64,000 bases of DNA from Nocardiopsis listeri NBRC 13360 (GCF_001570765.1 NZ_BCSH01000029.1:1-64000), one strand, 5' to 3'; shown: positions 17,657 through 26,518, counted from the stretch's first letter. Numbers and translations are program-made. Notes: generated from the letters alone by a model not told the origin.

Positions 17657-19672
17657 ATGGCGCAGGGCACGACTACGGCGAGACCGGAGGAACGGGAGGG
17701 CGCCCCCGGATCCGATTCCGGGTCCGCGTCCACCGGTGACACCTCCGGGCGGGCCCAGTACAAACGGGTCTTCACCCGCGGTCTACGGGTCCTGTGGGTG
17801 GCCGCTCGCACCGAACCCTGGATCTTCCTCCTCGCCGTCGGCGGCGCCATGACGCACGCCGCGGTCACCGTCGCGTCGGCCTCGGTCCTGGGGCACATCA
17901 CCGACCACACCATCCTGCCCGCCTTCGCCGCGGGCGAGGCCACCATGGCGGCGTTGACCGGGGCCGCCGGCCTGCTCCTGGCCGTAGGACTCGGCAAGGC
18001 CATCGGCCTGGCCATCCGACGTCTGCTCGCCGGCTTCATGCAGTTCCGCATGCAGGCCCGCTACCGACGCTCCGTCGCCCGCAAGTACCTGGAACTGCCG
18101 CTCTCCTGGCACCACCGTCACCCCACCGGACAGCTGCTCTCCAACGCCAACGCCGACGTCGAGGCCACCTGGCAGCCGCTCGCACCCCTACCGATGGCCG
18201 TGGGCAGCGTGTTCATGCTGGTCATCGCCGCCATCGCCATGGTCGTCACCGACCCGGTCCTCGCCTTGGTCGCCTTCGTCGTCTTCCCGGTCCTGGCCCT
18301 CGCCAACGTCATCTTCCAACGCCGTGTCTCCCCGATGGCCTCCCGCGCCCAGTCGCTGCGCGCCGAGGTCAGCGGGGTCGCCCACGAGTCCTTCGACGGG
18401 GCCCTGGTCGTCAAGACCCTCGGTCGTGAGGACACCGAGACCGAACGCTTCGCCGATGCCGCCCACCGCCTGCGCGACGCCCTCATCCAGGTCGGCCGGC
18501 TGCGCTCCATGTTCGACCCGTTCATGGAGTCCCTGCCCAACCTCGGCGTCCTCGCCGTCCTGCTCCTGGGCATGTGGCGCCTGTCCACCGGCGCCATCGA
18601 CCCCGGCGAACTCGTCCAGATCGCCTTCCTGTTCACCCTGCTGGCCCAACCCATCCGCTCCTTCGGTTGGCTCCTGGGCGACCTGCCCCGCAGTGTCGTG
18701 GGTTGGGACCGCGTCCAGTCCGTCCTAGGAGCCGGTGGATCCATGGTCTACGGCGACCGGGTCCTGGAACCCTCGCCCCGCGGTCTGGCCCTGAGCGCAC
18801 GCGACGTCACCTTCTCCTACGCCGACTCCTACGACGTCGAGGGCGGCGGACGCGACCTCATGGACGACGCCGACGTCCACGAACGTCGCACCATGGTCCT
18901 CAACGGCGTCGACCTCGACATCGTCCCCGGGCGCACCGTCGCCATCGTCGGCCCCACCGGATCGGGCAAGTCCACCCTCACCACCGTCCTGATGCGCCTG
19001 GTCGACCCCGACACCGGAACCGTCGCCTACGACGGCGTCGACCTGCGAGAGCTGGCCCGCGACCAGGTGCCCCACACCACCGCGCTCGTCCCACAAAGCA
19101 CCTTCGTGTTCGAGGACACCGTCCGCGACAACATCACCCTGGGCATCGACGTCGACGACGAGCAGGTCTGGGCCGCCCTGCGCCTGGCCCGCGCCGACGG
19201 GTTCATCGGCGCGCTCGACGGCGGACTCGACGCCGAACTCGGCGAGAAGGGCACCACCCTGTCCGGCGGCCAACGCCAACGCCTGGCCCTGGCCCGCGCC
19301 ATCGTGCGCCACCCGCGCCTGCTCATCATGGACGACGCCACCTCCGCGGTCGACCCACAGATCGAGGCACAGATCCTCGCCGGCCTGCGCGAACGCGACG
19401 ACGCCGCCACCGTCGTCCTGGTCGCCTACCGACGCGCCACCATCGAACTCGCCGACGAGGTCCTCTACATGGAGGGCGGCCGCATCCTGGCACGCGGTAC
19501 CCACGACGAACTCCTCACCACGTCGCCCGGATACAACCGCCTGGTCACCGCCTACGAACGCGCCTCCGCCGAGAACGAGGCGGAACGCACCCCGATACCC
19601 GAGGAACCGGGACCGGCCGAACCCCACCTTCGAGGACAAGGCACCGACTCCAAGGAGGAGAACACCCGATGA
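17657..19672 (+). CDS. ABC exporter half-transporter with degenerate ATP site
   Basis: A 671-aa type IV ABC exporter half: six-helix transmembrane domain (about residues 40-330) and nucleotide-binding domain (about 370-600). Walker A is VGPTGSGKST and the signature is a consensus LSGGQRQR, but Walker B reads LLIMDDATSAVD (Asp in place of the catalytic Glu) and the H-loop reads VLVAYRRAT (Tyr in place of His). Its own ATP site should therefore be weak in hydrolysis. The start at 17657 (MAQGTTTARPEEREG) follows CGGGGG. The last codons overlap the next gene (ATGA), whose product has the complementary consensus Walker B and H-loop, so the two form a heterodimer. The substrate, perhaps a drug, lipid or peptide, is not readable. 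Confidence 0.92.
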   Translation: MAQGTTTARPEEREGAPGSDSGSASTGDTSGRAQYKRVFTRGLRVLWVAARTEPWIFLLAVGGAMTHAAVTVASASVLGHITDHTILPAFAAGEATMAALTGAAGLLLAVGLGKAIGLAIRRLLAGFMQFRMQARYRRSVARKYLELPLSWHHRHPTGQLLSNANADVEATWQPLAPLPMAVGSVFMLVIAAIAMVVTDPVLALVAFVVFPVLALANVIFQRRVSPMASRAQSLRAEVSGVAHESFDGALVVKTLGREDTETERFADAAHRLRDALIQVGRLRSMFDPFMESLPNLGVLAVLLLGMWRLSTGAIDPGELVQIAFLFTLLAQPIRSFGWLLGDLPRSVVGWDRVQSVLGAGGSMVYGDRVLEPSPRGLALSARDVTFSYADSYDVEGGGRDLMDDADVHERRTMVLNGVDLDIVPGRTVAIVGPTGSGKSTLTTVLMRLVDPDTGTVAYDGVDLRELARDQVPHTTALVPQSTFVFEDTVRDNITLGIDVDDEQVWAALRLARADGFIGALDGGLDAELGEKGTTLSGGQRQRLALARAIVRHPRLLIMDDATSAVDPQIEAQILAGLRERDDAATVVLVAYRRATIELADEVLYMEGGRILARGTHDELLTTSPGYNRLVTAYERASAENEAERTPIPEEPGPAEPHLRGQGTDSKEENTR

Positions 19673-21519
19673 GCGCACCCACACGGACCCGTACCGACGA
19701 CAGGTCGGCCCGGGACACCGAGGGGCCGCGCCCCACGGGTGACCGGGCACCGGCCCTGCACCGCAGCGACGACGGCGCCTTCGGCACGATCAAGCGCGGC
19801 CTGCGACTCTCCCCGGAGTTCGCCAAGGGGTTGTGGCTCACCCTCGTCTTCGCCCTGGTCGCCACCGCCGGCAAGGTCATCGTGCCCATCGCCGTGCAGC
19901 AGATCATCGACAACGGCCTCGCCGCCGAGGGCGGCCCCGACCTGACCTTCGTCACCCGCATGGTCACCGGTTGCGCCGCGTTGCTGGTCGTCACCATGTT
20001 CTGCTCCTACCTGATGAACCTGCGCCTGTACCGGGCCACCGAGTCCGGGCTGGCCACCCTGCGCCGCAAGGCCTTCCGGCACGTCCACGACCTGTCCGTC
20101 CTGACCCAGAACAGTGAACGCAAGGGAGCCCTGGTCTCCCGAGTCACCGGCGACGTCGACCAGATCAGCCACTTCATGCAGTGGGGCGGGCTCCTCCTGC
20201 TGGTCAGCACCGGCCAACTCCTGGTCGCCACCATCCTCATGGCGATCTACTCCTGGCAGCTCACCATCGTGGTGTGGCTCTGCTTCCTGCCGCTGCTGTT
20301 CGGGGTCCGCTGGCTCCAAAAGCTCCTGTCCAAGGCCTATCTGAAGGTCCGCGAACGTACCGGTGACATGCTCGGCGCCATCGGCGAGACCGTCATGGGC
20401 GCCGCCGTCATCCGCGCCCACGGCATCGAGGAGCGCACCGCCGGCCGCATCGACACCACCGTCCTGGCGACCCGCAAGGCCCAGGTCAGGGCACAACAAC
20501 TCTCCATGGCGGTGTCGCCCTTCGCCGAGATCGTCTCCGCGATCGCCAACGCCGCCGTCGTCATGGTCGGTGTCTGGCTGGGCGTGGGCGGCGACCTCAC
20601 CGCCGGACAGCTCATCGCCTTCCTGTTCCTGATGACGCTGTTCGTGCAGCCCATGATGATGGCCACCGAGATCTTCAACGAGGCACAGAACGCCATCGCC
20701 GGCTGGCGGCGCGTCCTGGGCGTCCTGGACACCGTCCCCGACATCGCCGACCCCGGCGAGGCCGGCCGCCTCCTGCCCCGCGGAGCGGTCCAGGTCGACT
20801 TCGACCACGTCACCTACGCCTACCCCGAGGGTCCCGTCGTCCTGGACGACATCGGGGTGCGCATCACACCGGGCAGCCGGGTGGCGGTCGTCGGCGAGAC
20901 CGGCTCCGGCAAGACCACCTTCGTCAAGCTGCTCACCCGGCTCATGGACCCCGACACCGGTACCGTCCTCGTGGACGGGGTCGACCTGCGCGAGGTCGCC
21001 TTCTCCTCGCTGCGCAGCCGCGTGGTGATGGTGCCGCAGGAAGGCTTCCTGTTCGACAGCTCCCTGGGCGACAACATCCGCTTCGCCCGCCCGGAAAGCA
21101 CCGACGTCGAACTGGAGGCCGCCGTCACCGAGCTCGGTCTCGCCGACTGGCTGGGCAGTCTCGCCCACGGTCTGGACACGCCGGTCGGCCAGCGCGGCGA
21201 GTCCCTGTCGGCGGGGGAGCGCCAACTCGTCGCCCTCGTGCGCGCCTACGTCGCCGACCCCGACCTCCTCGTGCTCGACGAGGCCACCTCGGCCGTGGAC
21301 CCGCACACCGAGACGCGCATCCAGCGCGCCCTGGACCGGCTCACCCGAGGCCGCACCTCCGTGGCCATCGCCCACCGGCTGTCCACCGCCGAGGCCGCCG
21401 ACCGGGTCCTGGTCTTCGACGACGGCCGCATCGTCCAGAGCGGATCCCACGACGAACTCGTGGCCCGCCCGGGCGTGTACGCGGACCTGCACGCCTCCTG
21501 GGTCAGCTCTTCGGCCTGA
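19669..21519 (+). CDS. ABC exporter half-transporter with consensus ATP site
   Basis: A 616-aa ABC exporter half, partner of the upstream gene. The membrane domain spans about residues 55-340; the nucleotide-binding domain carries Walker A VVGETGSGKTT, Walker B LLVLDEATSAVD with the catalytic Glu, and H-loop IAHRLST. Its signature is LSAGERQL instead of LSGGQ. The signature of each half faces the Walker motifs of the other, so the deviant signature here pairs with the deviant Walker B of the first half, giving one dead and one active site. The ATG at 19669 overlaps the previous stop and has a near-perfect AAGGAGGAG site. Its 3' end overlaps the convergent SIS-like gene by 17 bp. Confidence 0.93.
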   Translation: MSAPTRTRTDDRSARDTEGPRPTGDRAPALHRSDDGAFGTIKRGLRLSPEFAKGLWLTLVFALVATAGKVIVPIAVQQIIDNGLAAEGGPDLTFVTRMVTGCAALLVVTMFCSYLMNLRLYRATESGLATLRRKAFRHVHDLSVLTQNSERKGALVSRVTGDVDQISHFMQWGGLLLLVSTGQLLVATILMAIYSWQLTIVVWLCFLPLLFGVRWLQKLLSKAYLKVRERTGDMLGAIGETVMGAAVIRAHGIEERTAGRIDTTVLATRKAQVRAQQLSMAVSPFAEIVSAIANAAVVMVGVWLGVGGDLTAGQLIAFLFLMTLFVQPMMMATEIFNEAQNAIAGWRRVLGVLDTVPDIADPGEAGRLLPRGAVQVDFDHVTYAYPEGPVVLDDIGVRITPGSRVAVVGETGSGKTTFVKLLTRLMDPDTGTVLVDGVDLREVAFSSLRSRVVMVPQEGFLFDSSLGDNIRFARPESTDVELEAAVTELGLADWLGSLAHGLDTPVGQRGESLSAGERQLVALVRAYVADPDLLVLDEATSAVDPHTETRIQRALDRLTRGRTSVAIAHRLSTAEAADRVLVFDDGRIVQSGSHDELVARPGVYADLHASWVSSSA

Positions 21520-22534
21520 GCCCCCACCAGTGGGCGGCCAGTAGTTCGGCCACCACCGGTTCGGTCAACAGGCGCACGTCCGGGTCGCCGTCACCCGGAT
21601 ATCGCAGGGTCAGCGCCGCCCCCGGCACGCGTTCGCGGTCGGGGGTGGCGCCCACCGTCACGAACGCGCCCCGCAACTGCACCAGGTGCTCGGCGAACCT
21701 CTGGTCGTACAGGGAACCGGCGAACAACAACGCCCGGTAGTCCGTCACCGCCGCGAGGTGCCGATCGGTGTGCGACCACTCTCCGGTCTCCGCCTCGTAC
21801 GCGGGGCGGACCGGACCCCGGCGCAACACCTGGACCCCCTGCCCTGCCGAGGCGGTCCGCTCCGCCGGCGCCACCAGGTGCACACCAGTGGGGGAGTCCA
21901 ACACCTCCGCGGCCTCGGGGACCCAGTCGGGGGCCTTGTCCAGCAGCGTCCCCACCGCGTTGGCCACCCGGAGCAGCAAGCCGGGGAAATTCCCGCTACC
22001 GCCCACGGGCGCGCCCAACCGATGCCCCAACAACAGCAACAAGGCCAGGGCGTGCTGGTAGGCGCGACATCCCAGCCTCGACGCTTCCGTTCCGGCGTGC
22101 AATGGCACCAGCAGGTCCGCGTAGCGCGCCACCACGGTGTCGGCGTCCGGCGCCAGCACCACCACCGGAGAGCGCCCCACGTAGCGGTCCAGGACCGTGC
22201 TCAGCTCCCGTTGACCGTCGCCCAGGGTCACCGCCACCACGAGGGTCTCCGCGCCCGCGGGAGGCTCCTCCGCCGAGGTCGACGGGTCGGCGCTCGCCCC
22301 GATCCCCGCCCGCCGCAATCGTGCCGCCGCCACCTCGCACGCCCGCCGCGCCGGACCCAACGCCAGGAACCGCACCGAGGCGGGTTCGTCGTCCAACAGG
22401 GCCGGGAGCGCGGCGTAGGGGTCCCAACGGGGAAACCTGCGGGCCAGCGCGGCCAGCGCGTCGGGCTTGCCCGCCAGATCGGCGGCCAGGGACTCGGCGG
22501 TCAAAGTGGGCACCTTCCAGGTCGTCGGGGACAC
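21503..22534 (-). CDS. SIS-domain-like protein of unknown function
   Basis: A 343-aa cytoplasmic protein. The order of segments (FLALGPARRACEVAAARLRR, then ETLVVAVTLGDGQRELSTVL, SPVVVLAPDADTVVARYADL) looks like a sugar-isomerase (SIS) alpha/beta fold, with a C-terminal half containing GCRAYQHALALLLLLGHRLG and AVTDYRALLFAGSLYDQRF. Typical SIS Ser/Thr phosphosugar loops are not clearly conserved, so enzymatic activity is doubtful. The GTG at 22534 has an AGGA site; TAGAGT at 22563-22558 is a likely -10. It is divergent from hisI and overlaps the end of the exporter operon by 17 bp on the opposite strand. The assignment is tentative. Confidence 0.65.
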   Translation of the reverse strand: MSPTTWKVPTLTAESLAADLAGKPDALAALARRFPRWDPYAALPALLDDEPASVRFLALGPARRACEVAAARLRRAGIGASADPSTSAEEPPAGAETLVVAVTLGDGQRELSTVLDRYVGRSPVVVLAPDADTVVARYADLLVPLHAGTEASRLGCRAYQHALALLLLLGHRLGAPVGGSGNFPGLLLRVANAVGTLLDKAPDWVPEAAEVLDSPTGVHLVAPAERTASAGQGVQVLRRGPVRPAYEAETGEWSHTDRHLAAVTDYRALLFAGSLYDQRFAEHLVQLRGAFVTVGATPDRERVPGAALTLRYPGDGDPDVRLLTEPVVAELLAAHWWGLRPKS

Positions 22535-22557
22535 GGGGCGTCGTCCTGCACGCTCGC

Positions 22558-22563
22558 ACTCTA
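22558..22563 (-). promoter_or_regulatory. -10 hexamer of the SIS-like gene
   Basis: TAGAGT on the minus strand lies 23 nt before GTG 22534, leaving room for the AGGA ribosome site. It is divergent from the hisI promoter. Confidence 0.4.
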
Positions 22564-22623
22564 GAACCCGCGGTCATCCCCTCGTTGGTCGGTACCCGGT
22601 GAACAACGCTCCCCGGTCGCCCA

Positions 22624-22629
22624 TAACCT
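22624..22629 (+). promoter_or_regulatory. -10 hexamer of hisI, leaderless type
   Basis: TAACCT lies 6 nt before the hisI ATG; TGAACA at 22600-22605 is a possible -35 at a spacing of 18 bp. Confidence 0.5.
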
Positions 22630-22635
22630 GGTGGC

Positions 22636-22980
22636 ATGAGCGTCACCAACCTCGACCCGGACATCGCCGCGCGACTGAAGCGGAACCCGGACGGACTCGT
22701 CCCCGCCATCGTGCAGCAGCACGACACCGGGGAGGTCCTCATGCTCGCCTGGATGGACGACGAGGCCCTACACCGCACCCTCACCACCCGCGAGGGCACC
22801 TACTGGTCCCGCAGCCGGGGCGAGTACTGGGTCAAGGGCGCGACCTCCGGCCACACCCAGCGTGTGGTGTCGGTCGCACTCGACTGTGACGGCGACACCC
22901 TCCTGGTCCGAGTCGACCAGACCGGTGCGGCCTGCCACACCGGAGACCACACCTGCTTCGACGCGGGGCGGCTGCTGTGA
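22636..22980 (+). CDS. hisI: Phosphoribosyl-AMP cyclohydrolase
   Basis: A 114-aa single-domain enzyme that opens the adenine ring of PR-AMP in the third step of histidine synthesis. The metal-binding core is clear: [18 protein letters not shown] followed by [11 protein letters not shown], with the Asp cluster and Cys residues for Mg2+ and Zn2+. [15 protein letters not shown] and [14 protein letters not shown] are the other hallmarks. It is monofunctional, so hisE must be elsewhere. No ribosome site is present, and TAACCT sits 6 nt before the ATG, so its mRNA is probably leaderless. Its stop overlaps the next gene (GTGA). It is separated from the other his genes and instead heads the trp-linked cluster. 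Confidence 0.97.
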   Translation: MSVTNLDPDIAARLKRNPDGLVPAIVQQHDTGEVLMLAWMDDEALHRTLTTREGTYWSRSRGEYWVKGATSGHTQRVVSVALDCDGDTLLVRVDQTGAACHTGDHTCFDAGRLL

Positions 22981-23699
22981 CCTCCACCTCCGCCCGATCC
23001 ACGGGCACCGGACGCGAGTACGGGATCGTCACGCTCGCCATGGCCGCCGGCGCCGCCCTCATGCTCGCCGCGTCCGGGCGCGTGTGGGTGAGCGGCATGC
23101 TCGGCTCACCCGGCCCCGTCGCCCCGATTCCCGTCGAGGTCACCGGCGGAGACCTCACCGGGGCCCTCAGCGGCCTGGGCTGGGCGGGACTCGCCGGCAT
23201 CGCCGGACTCTACGCGGCCCGCTCCCGGCTCCGACGCGTGGTGGGTGCCCTCGTCGCCGCCTGCGGCGCGTTCGCGCTCACCGCCCTGTGGTCGGCGACC
23301 CGGCCCGGCACGCTCACCTCGGCCATCGCCGAGTTCGCCACCGACACCGCGGGCACCGGCGAGGTCGTTGGCGCCCCCGAGGTCCACGCCCTGGGACCTG
23401 TGATGGGAGCGACCGGCGCGGTCCTGTTGATTCTCAGCGGCCTCGTCGCCATTGTGCGCGCCCCTTCCTGGCCCGGTATGGGAAACCGGTACGATCGGGA
23501 CGCCGCACCGCGCCCGCAGAAGGCGGAGACGCCCGCCGACCTGTGGAAATCCCTGGATGCCGGTGACGACCCCACACTCGACTCCCCGGGCGACGGCACG
23601 CCCGCCCAAGACCCACGGGCGGACCGAGCCGAACCCGGTGATGACACAGAACCCGTAAAGCCGACCGACCGGACGGCCGAACCGAAGGAGAACCACTGA
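22977..23699 (+). CDS. Trp-cluster-associated membrane protein
   Basis: A 240-aa membrane protein of the actinobacterial family found in trp gene regions (TIGR02234-like). Four hydrophobic segments are visible: about residues 18-36 ([18 protein letters not shown]), 58-78 ([20 protein letters not shown]), 86-106 ([18 protein letters not shown]) and 138-160 ([19 protein letters not shown]). The C-terminal 75 residues are soluble, Pro/Asp-rich and lie inside the cell. The GTG start overlaps the hisI stop and its own stop overlaps the next ATG by 1 nt, so the three genes are one unit. In many relatives trpE lies between hisI and this gene; here it is missing. The role is unknown. Confidence 0.8.
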   Translation: MTSTSARSTGTGREYGIVTLAMAAGAALMLAASGRVWVSGMLGSPGPVAPIPVEVTGGDLTGALSGLGWAGLAGIAGLYAARSRLRRVVGALVAACGAFALTALWSATRPGTLTSAIAEFATDTAGTGEVVGAPEVHALGPVMGATGAVLLILSGLVAIVRAPSWPGMGNRYDRDAAPRPQKAETPADLWKSLDAGDDPTLDSPGDGTPAQDPRADRAEPGDDTEPVKPTDRTAEPKENH

Positions 23700-23986
23700 T
23701 GGCCGACGCGCACCTCGAAGAACACGACGACCACGGCAACACCGTCTCCGCCTGGTTCCTCACCCTCTCCTGGATCGTGGCCTGGACCGTGGCCGCGGTC
23801 ATCATCATCATGGGCGGTTCCCTGATCACGTGGACCGTCATCGCCCTGGCCACCAGCGTCGTGCTCGCCGTGATCGCCGGTGTGATGAAGAAGGCCGGCC
23901 TGGGACGCAAGGCGCCGCGCCCGGTGCCGCCCACGCGCGAGGAGTGGGAGACGGGCCGTGAGGCCACGGCCACGAGCGGCAACTAG
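23699..23986 (+). CDS. HGxxPAAW-family small membrane protein
   Basis: A 95-aa protein with two hydrophobic helices (about residues 18-40, WFLTLSWIVAWTVAAVIIIM, and 45-64, TVIALATSVVLAVIAGVMKK). The N-terminal HDDHGNTVSAW matches the HGxxPAAW family pattern, with the second Pro replaced by Ser. Such genes sit next to the Trp-associated membrane protein in many actinobacteria. The ATG at 23699 overlaps the previous stop by 1 nt and is served by GAAGGAGAA. The C-terminal tail is basic then acidic (RKAPRPVPPTREEWETGRE). Function is unknown; its operon place suggests that the two membrane proteins work together. Confidence 0.8.
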   Translation: MADAHLEEHDDHGNTVSAWFLTLSWIVAWTVAAVIIIMGGSLITWTVIALATSVVLAVIAGVMKKAGLGRKAPRPVPPTREEWETGREATATSGN

Positions 23987-24264
23987 CGACGTCGGGGGTG
24001 GAGGGGGCCGAAAAAGCGCAGCTCACAACGGATGAGTAACGTAAAATGGACGTAGGTCCCACGGGACGGGTACATTCTCAGGACCGGCCCTTTCCGCCGT
24101 ATTCGAAGCCGGTCGGCGCTGTCTCGCCGATCTGCCATGATTCGAATTCGCCGGCCCGCCGTGTCTGGTGAGTCCCGACCTTGTCCTTCGTCGGAACCAC
24201 GTGTGCCCAGGCTGCATCACATCAGACAGAACCCCTTGTCCTCTTCCGGAAAGACACTCCACTC

Positions 24265-24672
24265 ATGAGCTATGGTCCCCCGCCTCCCGGCAACCCCGGC
24301 CCTCCTCCCGGTGGCACCGGTGGCTACGGCCCGCCTCCCGGCGGCTACGGTCCGCCCAGCGGAGGCCAGCCCGGCTTCGGGGGACAGCCCCCGGTCGGCG
24401 CCGAGCCGCCCAAGAACTACCTTGCCTTCAACATCATGGGCATCTTCGGATGCATGATCGTGGGCATCATCGGCCTCATCTTCGCGCTGCAGGTCAACAG
24501 CAAGTGGCAGATGGGCGACTACGCCGGCGCCGAGTCCGCGGCCAACACCGCGAAGATCTGCGGCATCATCGGTCTGATCGCCTTCATCCTGCACGTGCTG
24601 TTCTGGGTGGTCTACATCATCTTCGTGGTGATCATCATCGGTGCGGCCTCCACCGCCCCGACGTACTACTGA
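24265..24672 (+). CDS. CD225/dispanin-family membrane protein
   Basis: A 135-aa protein: a Pro/Gly-rich N-terminal tail of about 50 residues with tandem G-Y-G-P-P-like repeats, then a CD225/dispanin domain with two membrane helices (about residues 56-78, NYLAFNIMGIFGCMIVGIIG, and 106-130, IIGLIAFILHVLFWVVYIIF) and the cytoplasmic loop FALQVNSKWQMGDYAGAESA, which is the family signature. The ATG at 24265 is preceded by GGAAAG at a slightly long distance. It has its own 278-bp upstream region and a terminator (24715-24751), so it is probably monocistronic. Bacterial dispanins are abundant in actinomycetes; their role is unknown. Confidence 0.85.
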   Translation: MSYGPPPPGNPGPPPGGTGGYGPPPGGYGPPSGGQPGFGGQPPVGAEPPKNYLAFNIMGIFGCMIVGIIGLIFALQVNSKWQMGDYAGAESAANTAKICGIIGLIAFILHVLFWVVYIIFVVIIIGAASTAPTYY

Positions 24673-24714
24673 TCGAGCGTCGGCGCGACATCGAGACGCC
24701 GACCTCGCACCATC

Positions 24715-24751
24715 ACGACTTCGCCTTCGGCACCGCCGGGGGCGAAGTCGT
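24715..24751 (+). terminator. Terminator after the CD225 gene
   Basis: A perfect 11-bp stem (24715-24725 with 24741-24751, 15-nt loop) lies 42 nt after the stop codon. Confidence 0.65.
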
Positions 24752-24775
24752 CTCCCCGGCCCTTCGGGGCCTCGA

Positions 24776-24781
24776 TAGGCT
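24776..24781 (+). promoter_or_regulatory. -10 hexamer of the DUF2752 gene, leaderless type
   Basis: TAGGCT ends exactly 6 nt before GTG 24788. No ribosome site or clear -35 element is present. Confidence 0.45.
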
Positions 24782-24787
24782 GGGTCC

Positions 24788-25291
24788 GTGCAGCACGACG
24801 ACACCCCCGCGGCGACGTCCGCCCGCCCCTCCCTGGCCGACCGGCTCGGGGCCCTCGGCGCGCGCGTCCACCCCGGAACCTGGCCGATCGCCCTGGGCGT
24901 CCTCGGCCTGGTCGGAGCGGCGATCCTGCACACCGTCGACCCCAACGACCCCGGCAACGGCTATCCCGGTTGCCCCTGGCTGGCGCTCACCGGCACCTTC
25001 TGCCCGGGCTGTGGCACCACCCGGGCCATGGCCGCCCTCACCCACCTGGACTTGCTCGGGGCCGCGAGCATGAACCCCCTGCTCATGCTGTGCCTGCCCT
25101 ACCTCGCCTACGCCTACGTGACCTGGCTGACCCGCTCCCTGCGCTCCGATCCCGGACCCGGACGCGTCGTCGTGGTCAGGCCCTGGCTCGCCTGGGCCAT
25201 CCTGGGAGTCTTCGTCGCCTTCTGGGTGCTGCGCAACCTGCCCTGGTTCTCCTTCCTCGCCCCGGGCACCCCGATCCTGCCCGCCTGGTGA
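24788..25291 (+). CDS. DUF2752 membrane protein
   Basis: A 167-aa protein with the DUF2752 core FCPGCGTTRAMAALTHLDL, a Cys-x-x-Cys knuckle next to a membrane helix, and the helix NPLLMLCLPYLAYAYVTWL. Hydrophobic segments lie at about residues 35-53, 68-80, 97-117 and 135-155. The start GTG 24788 has TAGGCT 6 nt upstream and no ribosome site, so the mRNA is probably leaderless. It follows the CD225 gene, from which it is separated by a terminator, and precedes trpC by 172 bp. Families with this CPGC motif are common in actinomycetes; some suggest a redox or metal role, but none is established. Confidence 0.85.
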   Translation: MQHDDTPAATSARPSLADRLGALGARVHPGTWPIALGVLGLVGAAILHTVDPNDPGNGYPGCPWLALTGTFCPGCGTTRAMAALTHLDLLGAASMNPLLMLCLPYLAYAYVTWLTRSLRSDPGPGRVVVVRPWLAWAILGVFVAFWVLRNLPWFSFLAPGTPILPAW

Positions 25292-25463
25292 CCACGAAAC
25301 CTCCGACCTGCAGGGGGGCGGCGACCCCCACGCGGTCCGAGGTGGATACCATGACCACCACACGGTGTGACGGTGACGCGTCCCAAAGCCCGCCGAGCCG
25401 ACCCGCGCCCCAGGAGCCGGATCGGTCACCGTGAACCGATACTTCACGAGGGAGCAAGAACTG

Positions 25464-26270
25464 GTGAGCGTGCTCGACGAGATCCTCGAGGGAGTACGCG
25501 CGGACCTGGCGCAGCGGCAGCAGTCCCTTCCGCTGGACCGCCTCAAGGCCAAGGCCGAGACGGTGCCCGTCCCCGCGGACGCCGAAGCCGCCCTGCGCCG
25601 CCCCGGTGTCCACGTGATCGCCGAGGTCAAGCGTGCCAGCCCCTCCAAGGGGCCGCTCGCGACCATCGACGACCCCGCCGCCCTGGCCCGCGACTACGAG
25701 GCCGGTGGCGCCACCTGGATCAGCGTGCTCACCGAGGAGCGTCGCTTCAACGGCAGCCTGGAGGACCTCCAGAACGTCCGCGCCGCGGTCGACACCCCCT
25801 TGCTGCGCAAGGACTTCGTGGTCAGCTCCTACCAGCTGTGGGAGGCCCGCGTCTTCGGAGCCTCGGCCGTCCTGCTCATCGTCGCCGCACTGCCCCAGGA
25901 GGCCCTGGTCTCCCTGGTCGAACGGGCCCGCTCCCTGGGCCTGACCCCCCTGGTCGAAGTCCACGACGAGGAGGAGGTCGCCCGCGCCCTCGACGCCGGC
26001 GCCACCGTCATCGGCGTCAACGCGCGCAACCTCAAGACCCTGGAGGTCGACCGGGACACCTTCGCCCGGTTGGCCCCGCTCATCCCCGCGGACCGCGTCA
26101 GAATCGCCGAGTCCGGGGTTCGAGGCCCGCACGACCTGCTGGCCTACGCCGGAGCCGGAGCCGGAGCGGTCCTGGTCGGAGAGAGCCTGGTGCGCGGACG
26201 CGATCCGCGCGAGGCCGTCGCCGACCTGGTCACCGCCGGAGCCCACCCGGCTCTGCGCGACCGGAACTGA
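25464..26270 (+). CDS. trpC: Indole-3-glycerol phosphate synthase
   Basis: A 268-aa (beta/alpha)8 barrel that closes the indole ring in tryptophan synthesis. GTG 25464 ([19 protein letters not shown]) is chosen because GGGAG lies 9-10 nt upstream and it is the standard N-terminus; an in-frame GTG at 25431 has no site. Catalytic stretches are [64 protein letters not shown] and [12 protein letters not shown]. It is the single-function form, without a TrpF domain. The next gene is a 22-codon leader-like ORF, then trpB 248 bp downstream. Confidence 0.97.
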   Translation: MSVLDEILEGVRADLAQRQQSLPLDRLKAKAETVPVPADAEAALRRPGVHVIAEVKRASPSKGPLATIDDPAALARDYEAGGATWISVLTEERRFNGSLEDLQNVRAAVDTPLLRKDFVVSSYQLWEARVFGASAVLLIVAALPQEALVSLVERARSLGLTPLVEVHDEEEVARALDAGATVIGVNARNLKTLEVDRDTFARLAPLIPADRVRIAESGVRGPHDLLAYAGAGAGAVLVGESLVRGRDPREAVADLVTAGAHPALRDRN

Positions 26271-26286
26271 CAGGGAACCACGACCG

Positions 26287-26355
26287 ATGGGAACGACGAC
26301 CACGCGCACGGAGCGGCCCACGCACGCGCTTCCGCGCAGATGGCGATGGCTCTAG
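26287..26355 (+). CDS. Candidate Trp-sensing leader peptide before trpB
   Basis: A 22-codon ORF with ATG at 26287 and a GGGA site 8 nt upstream. Its peptide ends R-W-R-W-L before TAG, so two of its last four codons are TGG, the rarest codon expected here. The stop codon overlaps the first base of a strong hairpin (26355-26388). This is the layout of an amino-acid attenuator: ribosomes stalled at the Trp codons would cover the left arm of the hairpin. It lies between trpC and trpB, whereas small proteins named TrpX/TrpM known at this position in Streptomyces are longer and not Trp-rich. The peptide itself probably has no function. Confidence 0.6.
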   Translation: MGTTTTRTERPTHALPRRWRWL

Positions 26356-26492
26356 GGAGCCCGTGGACACACCTGTCCGCGGACTCCCGCCGCCGCGTTG
26401 ACCCCTGACCGACCCGCCGCCGGAGCCGGCGGCGCACACCGGTCGACGCGCGGCACCTCCGCGGCGCGGACGCCGGCGGGGGAACGCCGCGG
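26355..26492 (+). promoter_or_regulatory. Alternative hairpins upstream of trpB, attenuator-like
   Basis: Three hairpins follow the leader ORF: 26355-26388 (15 bp with one C-A mismatch, loop CACC), 26415-26434 (9-bp arms separated by 2 nt) and 26459-26492 (8-bp outer stem). All are very GC-rich and share G/C blocks, so alternative pairing is possible. No U-run follows, so the control could act on termination by Rho or on trpB translation, whose GGAG site lies at 26507-26510. Confidence 0.5.
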
Positions 26493-26518
26493 TCGGCCTC
26501 CTTCCAGGAGAACTTCCC

